Shown: positions 32,876 to 44,547 of the stretch, piece after piece
Numbering within the stretch: the first letter of the stretch is position 1
How the letters are laid out: every line of letters begins with the position of its first letter
Assembly: GCA_963739175.1 (NCBI GenBank)
Contig: CAVTZH010000011.1
Span: forward strand, 717,270-781,269
Source: VAZQ01 sp963739175
GTDB lineage: Bacteria > Pseudomonadota > Alphaproteobacteria > Rhizobiales > Xanthobacteraceae
DNA length: 64,000 nucleotides
Direction: 5' to 3'
Position numbers and translations under genes: made by a program
The notes under the pieces: generated by a model
What the model saw: only the letters and a program-made list of their open reading frames with translations
Told to the model about the DNA's origin: nothing
The model's database searches: none

Positions 32876-33377
32876 CCTCGAACGGCTCGAGCTTGGGAAC
32901 GACCGCCTCCACCCGGGTTTCCGGCGGCGTCTCCGCCGGCTCCGACTTGGCGAGCTCGGGCCGCTTGCCCTTGGGAGTCGCCGGCTGCGCCTTCGGACGT
33001 TCTTGCGGACGTTCTTGCCCACGTTCCGGCGGGCGATCTTGCGCCTGCTGCTGGGCCGCCTTGGCCTTGTCCTTCCCGGCGCGCGGATCAACGGGGATGC
33101 TCGCCAGATAGCTCGCCATGGCGGCGGCCTCCTGGGCCCCCGGCGTGTAGTGCTGGCGCAGGAAGCTCGCGCTCGCGCCGCGCTTCAGCTCAGAGGGACG
33201 GCGGTGGCAATTGGAGCAGGTGTCGGCGAACATCTGCGCCGGCGACTTGCCGGCGTCGATATTGCCCTGCGGCAACGCTGAGCTCGCCACCAGGACAGCA
33301 AGCACTCCCGCAACCCAGGGTGCCGATCGCCGGACGGCGCCCTGTACGCTATCGGACGAAACTGGTTTGAATTTCAC
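32871..33377 (-). CDS. Secreted c-type cytochrome-like protein
   Basis: 168 residues from GTG 33375-33377. Signal-like segment APWVAGVLAVLVASSALPQG. A single haem site CSNCH (CXXCH) is in FADTCSNCHRRPSELKRGAS, followed by MASYLASIPV, which fits the C-terminal helix after the haem-binding Met region of a small cytochrome c. Residues ~105-168 are a Pro/Glu/Lys-rich, Arg-containing tail (DRPPERGQERPQERPKAQPA). No full axial-ligand pattern can be proven. It is divergent from the cyclopropane synthase gene across 266 bp and convergent with rplI. Electron-transfer role is inferred only. Confidence 0.72.
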   Translation of the reverse strand: MKFKPVSSDSVQGAVRRSAPWVAGVLAVLVASSALPQGNIDAGKSPAQMFADTCSNCHRRPSELKRGASASFLRQHYTPGAQEAAAMASYLASIPVDPRAGKDKAKAAQQQAQDRPPERGQERPQERPKAQPATPKGKRPELAKSEPAETPPETRVEAVVPKLEPFEE

Positions 33378-33643
33378 CGCGAAACCCCGACGTTTACTAG
33401 AGAACCTGCCGCCCCGCTGGAACCTTTAGCTTGCCGCGCATTTGCTACCCAGGCAACTGAAGGACCCCCGCATTTGCTGTCGTTTGCGGACTTCGTTCTA
33501 ATATTCGGGTCCCGGCGGGTTGCCAGCCCCAGGGACGGGGCCGTGTCTTTCCCGTTGCTGTTGCGGGTGGACTCCAAATGTGTCGCAGGCATGGCGGTTC
33601 AATTGCTCCGCCACGCGTGAATTGACACACGCAGGAGATGCCG

Positions 33644-34900
33644 ATGGAACGGCTTCTTCGGCTGGCGTTGAGACATTTTATTCATGCAGGAAATCTGCGG
33701 GTCACCACCGCGGGCGGAACAGTTTTCACCTTTGGCGACGGCAGCGGGCCACCGGTCGCCATCCGTTTCACCACCTACGCCGCCCAATGCGGCGTTCTGT
33801 TCGATCCCGAGCTGAAATTCGGCGAGGCCTACGTGGACGGCACGCTCGTCGTCGAACAGGGAACCATCGCCGACGTGCTGTCCGTCGTGTTCGCGCAGCG
33901 CCGCGACGGCAAACCTCCGCTTTGGGCGCGCCCGCAGTGGTTGATCCGCTACCTCTACCGCCGGCTGCGGCAATTCAACCCGCCGAAGCGCTCGCGCCGC
34001 AACGTCGCCCATCACTACGATCTCGACGGCCAGCTTTATGCGTTGTTCCTTGATGCCGACCGCCAATATAGCTGCGCCTATTTCGAGACCCCCGACCAGA
34101 CGCTCGACGACGCGCAGATCGCCAAGAAGCGCCATCTGGCGGCCAAGCTGCTGATCGAGCGCGGAGATCGCGTGCTCGACATCGGCTGCGGCTGGGGTGG
34201 GCTGGCGATCTACCTCGCCGAGATGTGCAAAGCGCAGGTCACCGCGATCACGCTCTCGGCGCAGCAGCACGGCTATGCTCGCGGGCGCGCATCCGAGCGA
34301 CCGCAGACGCAGGACATCGAGTTCCGCCTGCAGGACTATCGCGACGTGCCGGAGCGCTTCGACCGCATCGTGTCGGTCGGCATGTTCGAGCATGTCGGCG
34401 TCGGCTTCTACGACGGGTTCTTCCGCAAATGCGCCGCGCTGCTCGACGACGACGGCGTGATGGTGCTGCATTCGATCGGCCGTTCCGAGGGCCCGAACGT
34501 CACCAATCCCTGGATCGCAAAATACATCTTCCCCGGCGGCTATATCCCTGCCCTATCGGAGGTTTTGCCGGCGATCGAGAAGGCCGGCCTGCTGGTCACC
34601 GACATCGAGGTGCTGCGGCTGCACTACGCCGAGACCCTGCGGGCCTGGCGGCAGCGCTTCCTGGCGCACCGCGACAATGTCGAGCGCCTCTATGACGTGC
34701 GCTTTGCGCGGATGTGGGAGTTCTATCTGGCCGCGGCGGAAATGGCGTTCCGCGAGCAGGCCATGATGGTGTTCCAGGTCCAGCTCACCAGGCGGCAGGG
34801 CGTCGTTCCGATGACCCGCGACTACATCATGCGGGAAACCGAGCGGCTGCGGGCGGTTGAAGGCCGCCAGCGGCCGCCGCTGCGGCTGGCCGGCGAGTGA
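33644..34900 (+). CDS. cfa: Cyclopropane-fatty-acyl-phospholipid synthase
   Basis: 418 residues. ATG 33644 is chosen because AGGAG at 33633-33637 sits six bases ahead; an ATG at 33638 is too close. The enzyme adds a methylene from SAM to cis unsaturated lipids in the membrane. SAM motif VLDIGCGWGGLAIYLAEMC; YSCAYFETPDQTLDDAQIAK; EHVGVGFYDGFFRKCAALL; and IGRSEGPNVTNPWIAKYIF. N-terminal 100 residues carry the usual small variable domain (GDGSGPPVAIRFTTY). Monocistronic appearance; the dnaB leader follows. Confidence 0.93.
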   Translation: MERLLRLALRHFIHAGNLRVTTAGGTVFTFGDGSGPPVAIRFTTYAAQCGVLFDPELKFGEAYVDGTLVVEQGTIADVLSVVFAQRRDGKPPLWARPQWLIRYLYRRLRQFNPPKRSRRNVAHHYDLDGQLYALFLDADRQYSCAYFETPDQTLDDAQIAKKRHLAAKLLIERGDRVLDIGCGWGGLAIYLAEMCKAQVTAITLSAQQHGYARGRASERPQTQDIEFRLQDYRDVPERFDRIVSVGMFEHVGVGFYDGFFRKCAALLDDDGVMVLHSIGRSEGPNVTNPWIAKYIFPGGYIPALSEVLPAIEKAGLLVTDIEVLRLHYAETLRAWRQRFLAHRDNVERLYDVRFARMWEFYLAAAEMAFREQAMMVFQVQLTRRQGVVPMTRDYIMRETERLRAVEGRQRPPLRLAGE

Positions 34901-35126
34901 TTCAGCGGTGATTCCCCTCGTCCCATTCGACTACCGGCGCCCAAGGTCAAGCGTCATGTGCGCGCGCTGCGCCCAGAGTGGACAATGGGGACAGTCGAAA
35001 GCCCCGCTTCCTTTGCCGCGGCACCGCGCGCTTAATGGCGGTTCGGAAGCGGCGTGCAACCCCGTAAGCGTAGCTGGTGAAGTGCCGTGCCATTAAGTCG
35101 TCCAAGAACTAAGTCACTGGGAATCC

Positions 35127-36629
<1,503 letters not shown>

Positions 36630-36820
36630 CGCCGGCACCAGGCATGCGTTGCCAGGAAATCCGCGATCACGGCCTTCGTGTGACGCTTCGGGGCCAGGGC
36701 TGAAACATTTGTCCTGCTTCGCAAATACCCCGTTCGTGCTAAACCGATTAGGCGTTCCCCGCGGTGGACGAGCGTCAAGCCGTCCATAACTCGGTCACAG
36801 TAGCGAGCGTAACTTCGCCC

Positions 36821-37969
36821 ATGTCCCTTTCAGAGACCACGCTGCAGCCTGCGATGATCGCCTCCGGCGAAGCCGAGGCCGGCGGCGTGCTCACCATCGA
36901 CCTCGCCGCCATCGCCGCCAACTGGAAGCGGCTCTACGGCATGACCGTTCCGGTCGAATGCGCCGCGGTGGTCAAGGCCGACGCCTATGGCTGCGGCATC
37001 GAGCGGGTGGTGCCGGCGCTCAAGAAGATCGGCTGCCGGACGTTCTTCGTGGCCGACATCGCGGAAGGCCGCCGCGTGCGCGCGGCCGCGCCCGAAGCGG
37101 TCATCTACCTGCTCAACGGGCTGATGCCGGGCACCGCGGCAGCGTTCGCCGACGCCAACCTGCGGCCGGTGATCAACAGCCCGACCGAGCTCGCCGAGTG
37201 GGACACCTTCGTTGCCTCCAACAACTGGCGCGGCGGCGCCGCGCTGCATGTCGATACCGGCATGAACCGGCTCGGCCTCACCCCGGAGGAAGCGGCCGCC
37301 ATCGCGCCGCGCGTGCAGACCGAGGGCCACGGCTTCAAGCTGTTGATGAGCCACTTCGCCTGCGCCGAGACGCCCGAGCATCCGATGAACGACCGGCAGA
37401 TCCGGCTGTTCCGCGAGATCCGGATCCTGTTCCGCGGCGTGCCCTCCTCGCTCGCCAATTCCGCCGGCATCTTCCTCGGCGGCACCGCGCATTGCGATCT
37501 GGTGCGGCCCGGCATCGCGCTGTTCGGCGGCAACCCGATCCCGGGACAGAAGAATGCCATGCGCGCGGTGGCCGAGCTCAAGGGCCGCATCACGCAGGTG
37601 CGTGCGATCAAGAAAGGCGACAGCGTGGGCTACGGCGCGAGCTGGACTGCGGCGCGCCCGACGCGGCTCGCCATCGTCGCGATCGGCTATGGCGACGGCT
37701 ACTTCCGCGCGGCCGCCGCCACGAAAGCCAAAGCGCCGGCGAACGTGATCGTCGCCGGCAAGCTCTGCCCGCTGATCGGACGCATCTCGATGGACCTGAT
37801 CGCGGTCGATGTGACCGACGTGCCGGCTGGCGCCGCGCGGCGCGGCGAATTCGCGACCCTGATCGGCGGCGAGATCGGCGTCGACGAGCTCGGCACCGCC
37901 TGCGGCACCATCAGCTATGAAGTGCTGACCAGCCTCGGCAGGCGCTATCACCGCAACTACCGGGACTAG
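36821..37969 (+). CDS. alr: Alanine racemase
   Basis: 382 residues from ATG 36821; an in-frame GTG at 36764 would add 19 residues unlike the family. PLP-binding Lys lies in AAVVKADAYGCGIE; the second catalytic Tyr region reads DSVGYGASWTAARPTRLAIV; HVDTGMNRLGL is the family PLP/substrate block; also GRISMDLIAVDVTDVP. It interconverts L- and D-alanine for peptidoglycan. The dnaB-alr-radA order is usual in Hyphomicrobiales, but here alr and radA are 4 kb apart. The stop TAG is also the start of a repeated CTAGTGCC arm. Confidence 0.94.
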   Translation: MSLSETTLQPAMIASGEAEAGGVLTIDLAAIAANWKRLYGMTVPVECAAVVKADAYGCGIERVVPALKKIGCRTFFVADIAEGRRVRAAAPEAVIYLLNGLMPGTAAAFADANLRPVINSPTELAEWDTFVASNNWRGGAALHVDTGMNRLGLTPEEAAAIAPRVQTEGHGFKLLMSHFACAETPEHPMNDRQIRLFREIRILFRGVPSSLANSAGIFLGGTAHCDLVRPGIALFGGNPIPGQKNAMRAVAELKGRITQVRAIKKGDSVGYGASWTAARPTRLAIVAIGYGDGYFRAAAATKAKAPANVIVAGKLCPLIGRISMDLIAVDVTDVPAGAARRGEFATLIGGEIGVDELGTACGTISYEVLTSLGRRYHRNYRD

Positions 37970-37996
37970 TGCCCCGTTTCCGAAGTTCGTGATACG
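37966..37996 (+). repeat. Solo arm of the CTAGTGCC repeat family
   Basis: CTAGTGCCCCGTTTCCGAAGT... (37966-37996) matches one arm of the hairpin at 48680-48755 (CTAGTGCCC...CTTCCGAAGTTCGTG) with no complementary right arm nearby. Its first four bases include the alr stop codon. Confidence 0.75.
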
Positions 37997-38027
37997 CCGC
38001 GGCGCGATCACAAAGAACCGGGATGCT

Positions 38028-38052
38028 GTTGGCGCGAACAGGCCGCGCCAAC
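38028..38052. terminator. Perfect hairpin between convergent alr and sugar dehydrogenase genes
   Basis: 9-bp stem GTTGGCGCG (38028-38036) / CGCGCCAAC (38044-38052) with a 7-nt loop, in the gap between two convergent stops (37969 and 38063). No T tract follows on either strand, so it could also be a structural repeat. Confidence 0.35.
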
Positions 38053-38062
38053 CGGCGCAAAT

Positions 38063-39580
38063 TCAGTGTCCGCCACCGCTGTCAGGAACGAGCATGCGGA
38101 TCATGCCGTCCTGCCGTGAGGTGAGGAACAACTCGCCATCGCGGCTGATGCTGATATGCAGATCGGCGCGCGGCGCGGGCTTGCCCATGGCCCGGTCGAT
38201 TAGGTCGCGAAACGACACATCGACGCGCTTGCCGCTGGCGTCTCGGACGTAGAGTTGAACCTCTTCGACCGGCGCGACCGTCTGCGGAATGCCGTCGTCG
38301 GCCTTTCTCATCGCGGCGAGGTCGGCGACAAACACGCGTCCGTTGAAGATGTCGCCGAAAACGAACTTGCCCTTCAGCGCCGCAATGCGCCCGTGATAGG
38401 GAAAGCCGCCGGTCACCGCCCGCCCTTCGTCGTGATCGTAGACCACCACGGGGTATGTAAAACCGTCCTTCACGCGCCCGTCCAAAATCTCCGGCGGAAG
38501 CGGATACAACTCATTCAGCTCGCCGCCACGAGGCCTGCCGTGCGCGAAGTAACCTTCGCGCTTCATCCAGCCGTAGTTCTCGCCATTGCGGACGATGTTG
38601 ATCTCTTCGATGTGGTTCATCCCGATGTCGTTGGCGAACATGGTTCCGTCGGTGTCCCACGAAAGCCGATGGGCGTTGCGGAACCCGTAGGCGTAGATTT
38701 CGCCCAGCACATGCGGGCCGCCTTCCGCGGCAAACTTGTTCGCCATCGGAATGGTGTAATCGCCCAGCCCCTTCCGCCCGCCCGTCACCGACGGGCTTCG
38801 CGGATCGATACGCAGAATGGCGGTAACGATTAAATCGAGCCGTTGCGTCTGCGCGGGATTGCTCGCGTTCGGCCCGCCGCCGTTGCTGAACCCAAGATCA
38901 CTGCCGCTGGTGTAAAGCAGGCCGTAATCAGGGTCGCCGGGTTTCGCGGTCGGGTTGAATTCCACCGCGCCCATGGGATGGGTCACGTTCTCAATGACGT
39001 TGGCCACGCGCAGGAGCTCACGCCGCGTGCCCGCGAACGTGTTGGCCGCCGGGTTCGTCGCGTGCCACTCCGTGATGACGTTGTGATAGGTCACGTCCTT
39101 CAAGCCGTACCCGATCGGAATGAAGTCGGGTATTTTCGGATTTCCCCATCCGTATTCGACATGCACCGTGTAGAACAGGCCGTTCTTCGCGAATTCAGGG
39201 TGGAAGACGAAGCCGATGAAGCCGTTTTGGAGGCGAAGATGGACTGTCAGCGGAAAGACCTTGGTGAGGTCGGCATAGACTTGCGGCTGATTGTTCGAGT
39301 CGATCCAATACAGAAACCCGCGCGAGTCGTTCGCGAAGCGGCGGCCGTCGGGCAGATCGCGCACGAAGCTCACACGCGCCCACGCGGTTGGCGCAGAATC
39401 CTGATTGGCAGGCCGCAACCCGCGCGTATCGGGCAGCCGCGCCACATCCTTGACCTCGACGGCAATTCCGCGCTTCACAATGGGTTCGGGAATCGGGTTG
39501 CTCGTGATCGGCGCGTCGGCGGCGTAGACAATTTGAACCGCAAGAAACGAGATGATGCCGATCCACATTCGGATTCGCAT
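38063..39580 (-). CDS. Exported PQQ-dependent sugar dehydrogenase-like protein
   Basis: 505 residues from ATG 39578-39580. Signal peptide RIRMWIGIISFLAVQIVYA, cut near ADAP. The beta-propeller of the glucose/sorbosone dehydrogenase (GSDH) family is recognised by RFANDSRGFLYWIDSNNQPQ, FVFHPEFAKNGLFYTVHVEYG, GSDLGFSNGGGPN, LGEIYAYGFRNAHRLSWDTD and NEINI-type HIEEINIVRNGENYGWMKRE. GSDH-family enzymes oxidise sugars with bound PQQ in the periplasm, but substrate and even cofactor use vary, so only family membership is claimed. Not part of the conserved operon on either side; the upstream L,D-transpeptidase gene on the same strand begins more than 200 bp away. Confidence 0.83.
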   Translation of the reverse strand: MRIRMWIGIISFLAVQIVYAADAPITSNPIPEPIVKRGIAVEVKDVARLPDTRGLRPANQDSAPTAWARVSFVRDLPDGRRFANDSRGFLYWIDSNNQPQVYADLTKVFPLTVHLRLQNGFIGFVFHPEFAKNGLFYTVHVEYGWGNPKIPDFIPIGYGLKDVTYHNVITEWHATNPAANTFAGTRRELLRVANVIENVTHPMGAVEFNPTAKPGDPDYGLLYTSGSDLGFSNGGGPNASNPAQTQRLDLIVTAILRIDPRSPSVTGGRKGLGDYTIPMANKFAAEGGPHVLGEIYAYGFRNAHRLSWDTDGTMFANDIGMNHIEEINIVRNGENYGWMKREGYFAHGRPRGGELNELYPLPPEILDGRVKDGFTYPVVVYDHDEGRAVTGGFPYHGRIAALKGKFVFGDIFNGRVFVADLAAMRKADDGIPQTVAPVEEVQLYVRDASGKRVDVSFRDLIDRAMGKPAPRADLHISISRDGELFLTSRQDGMIRMLVPDSGGGH

Positions 39581-39799
39581 GAGCGCCCCCCGATTTTTCT
39601 TGGAAAGCAACTTCAAACCACTTTCCACTACCGCGACAGTATCGGCGGGCCGATAAGGGGTCAATCGCGCGGCGTTTGCTAGAAGTTTCCAGTTAAGATG
39701 CCAATTGTGTGCGACTCGTCCTTTTCCCGCCACGGCGACGACCTGCAGCCCTGACCGATATTTTTTGGGTCGGAGTCACCCGCGCTGTACTCAGCCCGG

Positions 39800-41236
39800 T
39801 TACCGCTGAAAAAAGAACGGGCTGCTCTGAGGCTGGCCGCCGGACCGGCGCTTATTGTCGGATTGCGGGTCGCGCTGGCCAAAGAAGCCGAAGAAGCCGC
39901 CGCTGCCGCCGCCGGCAACCTGGGTTTCGGGCGGCGTGCGCGGGCGCGTGATGAGGCCGCCCTGCGGCTGGTTGTTCAGTGCAATGACGAACTCCGTGCG
40001 ATAGTTGGTCTCGCGGTGCAGCGGCTCATCCGAGATGATGATCGAAGATCGCGGCAATGCCGTCGGCCCGAAGCGATCGATCACCTCCTGCGGGATGGTG
40101 ATGCGGTCGAGCGCGTCCTTGGCGTCGTTCGCTCCATCGACGGTGACCGCGGTCCAGCGCAGGCCGCCGTCGGCGCTCGCCACCGCCGTGATCACATGCG
40201 TGCCGATCGGCTGGCCGGGATTGCGGATGGTGACCGGAACCTCGATCGTATCGAACAACTCGCCCGCGTCCGGCAGCCGCTCTTGCGTGTTGCGCCGAAC
40301 GTAAAGCTTCTGCGTCGCGCGGCTGATGAACACCGAGACCGGGACGAGCGCGAGCTTGGCGTCGCGCGCTGCTTTGGCAGCCTCGAGCTGCGCGCGCAGC
40401 TCCGCGGCCCTTGCGGTTGCCTTCTGCTGCTGGTCCTCGGCCCGGGCCTTGGCCTGGTCTGTCTTGGCAGTGGCGAGGCGTTTCTCGGCGGCCTTGAGCT
40501 CGGCCTGGGCCCGGGTGGTCGCCTGTTCCAGCTTGCGCAGCAACTCCGTCTCGCCCTTCGCTCCGGCCTTCTTCTTCGCCTGTTTGGACATCTTGGCAGC
40601 TTCGTCCGCCTCGCGGGCGAGCTTTTCGGCGCGCGCCCGCGCAGCCGCGAGGGCCTCCGCATTCGGCACGAACAGAGCCGGATGGGAAAACGCCACCGGC
40701 TCCGCGTCGTTCGGCGAGATGATGATGCGCGTGTTCATGCGTATCCGGTCGAACAGCTTTTCGGCGAAACCAAAGGGCATGCGCACACAGCCGTGCGACG
40801 CGGGATATCCGGGCAGCGGGCCGCCGTGCAGCGCGATACCGTTCCAGGTGATGCGCAGCATGTTCGGCATCCAGGCGTCATCATACATATTCGAGCGGTG
40901 GTCCTTGTTCTTCTCCACCACGGCGAATACGCCGGCTGGCGTTTCGCGTCCTTTGGTCCCGGTCGACACCGGTGCGCTGAGGATCCAGCCGTCGGCGTCG
41001 TAGATGGTCACCTTCTGACTCTTGATCGACACGATCGCCATGATCGCCTCGCCTGCCTGGCGCGGGGCCGTCGCCTCGGTGGCCTGCGCCGGACGCGGCG
41101 CCGCCTTGCGGGCTTGAGCATCGGCGGGCGACGTGGGCATGGCCGACAGCGCGGCCAAGGTCGCGAGCGCGATGGCGGGAGGGCACCAACGCCGGATCGC
41201 CTCGGTGGATTGCGCCGTCGTGAATCGGGAAGTCAT
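39800..41236 (-). CDS. L,D-transpeptidase with degenerate second YkuD-like domain
   Basis: 478 residues from ATG 41234-41236. Signal peptide CPPAIALATLAALSAMPTSPADAQ. Residues ~65-190 hold the YkuD catalytic domain: GRETPAGVFAVVEKNKDHRSN, then ITWNGIALHGGPLPGYPASHGCVRM with the active-site Cys and His. Then comes a ~100-residue charged Ala/Lys/Glu coiled coil (about 215-315), and then a second YkuD-like start (VSVFISRATQKLYVRRNTQE, PGQPIGTHVITAVASADG) without an HGC motif. The C-terminal tail is Gly/Phe/Gln-rich. LDTs make 3-3 peptidoglycan crosslinks or attach lipoprotein; which applies is unknown. Standing alone on the minus strand in the alr-radA interval. Confidence 0.87.
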   Translation of the reverse strand: MTSRFTTAQSTEAIRRWCPPAIALATLAALSAMPTSPADAQARKAAPRPAQATEATAPRQAGEAIMAIVSIKSQKVTIYDADGWILSAPVSTGTKGRETPAGVFAVVEKNKDHRSNMYDDAWMPNMLRITWNGIALHGGPLPGYPASHGCVRMPFGFAEKLFDRIRMNTRIIISPNDAEPVAFSHPALFVPNAEALAAARARAEKLAREADEAAKMSKQAKKKAGAKGETELLRKLEQATTRAQAELKAAEKRLATAKTDQAKARAEDQQQKATARAAELRAQLEAAKAARDAKLALVPVSVFISRATQKLYVRRNTQERLPDAGELFDTIEVPVTIRNPGQPIGTHVITAVASADGGLRWTAVTVDGANDAKDALDRITIPQEVIDRFGPTALPRSSIIISDEPLHRETNYRTEFVIALNNQPQGGLITRPRTPPETQVAGGGSGGFFGFFGQRDPQSDNKRRSGGQPQSSPFFFQR

Positions 41237-41497
41237 GCCATGCTCCGGTTGAAATGCCCCGCCTTTGGCAGGGCGAATTCCACGGTGAATCAAACGCTGG
41301 AAACGGGTGATAGTTTCTATTCTACGGCCAACGGTTAATAAACATGCCCTCAAGGCTAGCCAGGGGCCGGAATCAAAACGCGGCATACGCACCGCCGACG
41401 ATATGTTGCGGTGCATGAGCCCGGAAGTGGCCCAAAGCGGACCTCCCGCGATGTCCGCTCACATGTCTGCTTTCAGGGTGACGCGGACGTGGCGAAT

Positions 41498-41839
41498 TTA
41501 TGAGTACACGCCCTCGTCGCGCTTCGCTGTCGGCGGAGCCATCAGGACGCAAATCAGGCGCACATAGCTCGCGACCGTGACGCCTGCCGTCAGCACGGTC
41601 GCCAGCACCGAAAATGCCGGCGAAAACGCGCCCGAGCCAAAGCCCCATATCCAGATCAAGAGCGTGGCGGCGAACCAGGCGACAACGAATGCCGCCAGTA
41701 GCGTCCGGCTCTCCGGCGCGACCAGGCGTGTCACCACGTCCCCACAGGGCGGCTTGCCGTCGTACCCGACCCAAAAGTCGTTTCGCCTGGCAGCCGCCTT
41801 GGGCACCATCACCAGGAACCAGGGCTGACGAAGGCTCAT
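41498..41839 (-). CDS. Small membrane protein, function unknown
   Basis: 113 residues; ATG 41837-41839. Two hydrophobic stretches: TLLAAFVVAWFAATLLIWIW (about 46-65) and AFSVLATVLTAGVTVASYVRL (about 74-95). The N-terminal third is soluble and basic (AARRNDFWVGYDGKPPCGDV). No catalytic motif. It resembles unnamed small proteins next to radA in related genomes, and lies 143 bp divergent from radA. Not recognised; its annotation rests on codon use, length and hydrophobic pattern. Confidence 0.6.
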   Translation of the reverse strand: MSLRQPWFLVMVPKAAARRNDFWVGYDGKPPCGDVVTRLVAPESRTLLAAFVVAWFAATLLIWIWGFGSGAFSPAFSVLATVLTAGVTVASYVRLICVLMAPPTAKRDEGVYS

Positions 41840-41982
41840 TGCGAAAGCTCCTATGAGCTTACCTCCCGTAAACGGTGGGCCCGCCTGCCCTGCCGGTCAA
41901 CCCAACGCACCAGCATGCCGGACATGACAACCGGACATGATAAAGTGGCATCCGAATCCAGCCGGATTGAGGACAACGCGCC

Positions 41983-43395
<1,413 letters not shown>

Positions 43396-43576
43396 AGCGA
43401 CGCTCTGGCGTTGCACGCGCCGCGAAAACGTGAGCCTGCGCAGCCGGTTCCCGCAAAGCGATCGCAAGATATCCACATATCCACAACGTTGTCGCCGCGC
43501 CGCGCGCAAGAATGAAGATCAAGTGACGGCGGCTGCTATGCTCCACCTCAGTCAACACGCGTGGTGGGGTAGCGTT

Positions 43577-43762
43577 ATGTTGATCTACCGGTGTCCTAAG
43601 AGCGGCAAACCAGTTCGTACTTGTATCGAGACGTCGGAGCACGAGCTTCGTCGGCTGGCGTCGTTCAAGCTGTCAGTCTGGTGTCCGCATTGTGACGACG
43701 CGCACGCGATCCTCGGAAAGGATGCGTCCGTGGAGTCGAGTGAGTTCCGCGTAGCGGCTTAG
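43577..43762 (+). CDS. Small zinc-ribbon-like protein, function unknown
   Basis: 61 residues from ATG 43577 (MLIYRCPKSGKPVRTCIETS), a start that leaves CP and CPHC as paired motifs; a GTG 147 bp upstream would add a long arbitrary extension. Two Cys-containing knuckles, YRCPKSG and WCPHCDDAH, suggest zinc binding (inference). It resembles short, widely spread hypothetical proteins of these bacteria. A hairpin lies just downstream at 43783. Confidence 0.6.
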   Translation: MLIYRCPKSGKPVRTCIETSEHELRRLASFKLSVWCPHCDDAHAILGKDASVESSEFRVAA

Positions 43763-43782
43763 CCGATTTTTGGCATGAATTG

Positions 43783-43815
43783 ACCCGGGGCGCGCAGCGC
43801 GCGACCCGGGTATTT
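43783..43815 (+). terminator. GC-rich hairpin downstream of the zinc-ribbon gene
   Basis: Outer stem ACCCGGG (43783-43789) / CCCGGGT (43805-43811) encloses an inner GCGCGC / GCGCGC stem. It is followed by ATTT only, so it is a possible, weak terminator. Confidence 0.4.
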
Positions 43816-43830
43816 CCGCTTGCGCGCGCC

Positions 43831-43866
43831 CATAGCCCGTCGAAGACGGGCGTAAACGCCCTTGTG
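43831..43866 (+). repeat. REP-like GTCGAAGAC palindrome, copy 1
   Basis: CATAGCCCGTCGAAGACGGG followed by CGTAAACGCCCTTGTG. Related to copies at 54214 and 62961. Lies between the zinc-ribbon and SRPBCC genes. Confidence 0.75.
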
Positions 43867-43953
43867 GCCGATCGACCAGCCTCAAGTTCGCCGGGATCGG
43901 CTGCGCTGATAGCGCTGCAAGACCAAGAACAAATTCGGGATAGCCGTCGCGCC

Positions 43954-44352
43954 ATGGCTTCGATCCGCAAGGAGATCGAGACGAGAGCCAGCCCCGAGGA
44001 CGTGTGGGCGGCGATCCGCGATATCGGCGCCCTGCACACGCGGCTGGTGCCCGGTTTCGTCGTTGCGACGCGCCTCGAGCCCGGCGCACGGGTTGTCACC
44101 TTCGGCAATGGCATGGAGGTTCGCGAACCGATCGTCGACGTGAATGACGAGGCCAAGCGCCTGGTCTGGTCTGCCGAGGGCGCCGGCCTGACGCACTACA
44201 ACGCGTCGGTTCAGGTGTTCGCGGGGCCCGGCAATGGCAGCCGGATCGTATGGATTGCCGACCTCCTGCCGCACGAGATGAAGGGCCCGATCGAAGCCAT
44301 GATCGAACAGGGCATGGCCGTCATGAAGCAGACCCTGGATGGGGGCGAATAA
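43954..44352 (+). CDS. SRPBCC family protein (START-like polyketide cyclase/dehydrase fold)
   Basis: 132 residues from ATG 43954 (MASIRKEIETRASPEDVWAA); upstream open frame is repeat DNA. The SRPBCC pattern is visible: ASPEDVWAAIRDIGALHTRL, PGARVVTFGNGMEVREPIVD, RLVWSAEGAGLTHYNASVQV, SRIVWIADLLPHEMKGPIEA, ending in the long C-terminal helix. Members bind hydrophobic ligands; no ligand can be named. It lies 195 bp upstream of a TctC-type gene on the same strand. Confidence 0.8.
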   Translation: MASIRKEIETRASPEDVWAAIRDIGALHTRLVPGFVVATRLEPGARVVTFGNGMEVREPIVDVNDEAKRLVWSAEGAGLTHYNASVQVFAGPGNGSRIVWIADLLPHEMKGPIEAMIEQGMAVMKQTLDGGE

Positions 44353-44547
44353 GACGTTGGCGGCTCTTCCGCTTGCTCACGAAGCTGATGTAGCCTTTCG
44401 ATGGAGCTGCCAAGGGGACGTGCCGTAGCCCCTGATATTTGCAACGGGCAGCACGGGTGCCATCGGCGGGCGCGCCCCTGCTTCATCCGATCACAATCAC
44501 ATATGAGCGTCTGAGTGCGTCTCGATTGAGGACGTTGGGAGGAATTG

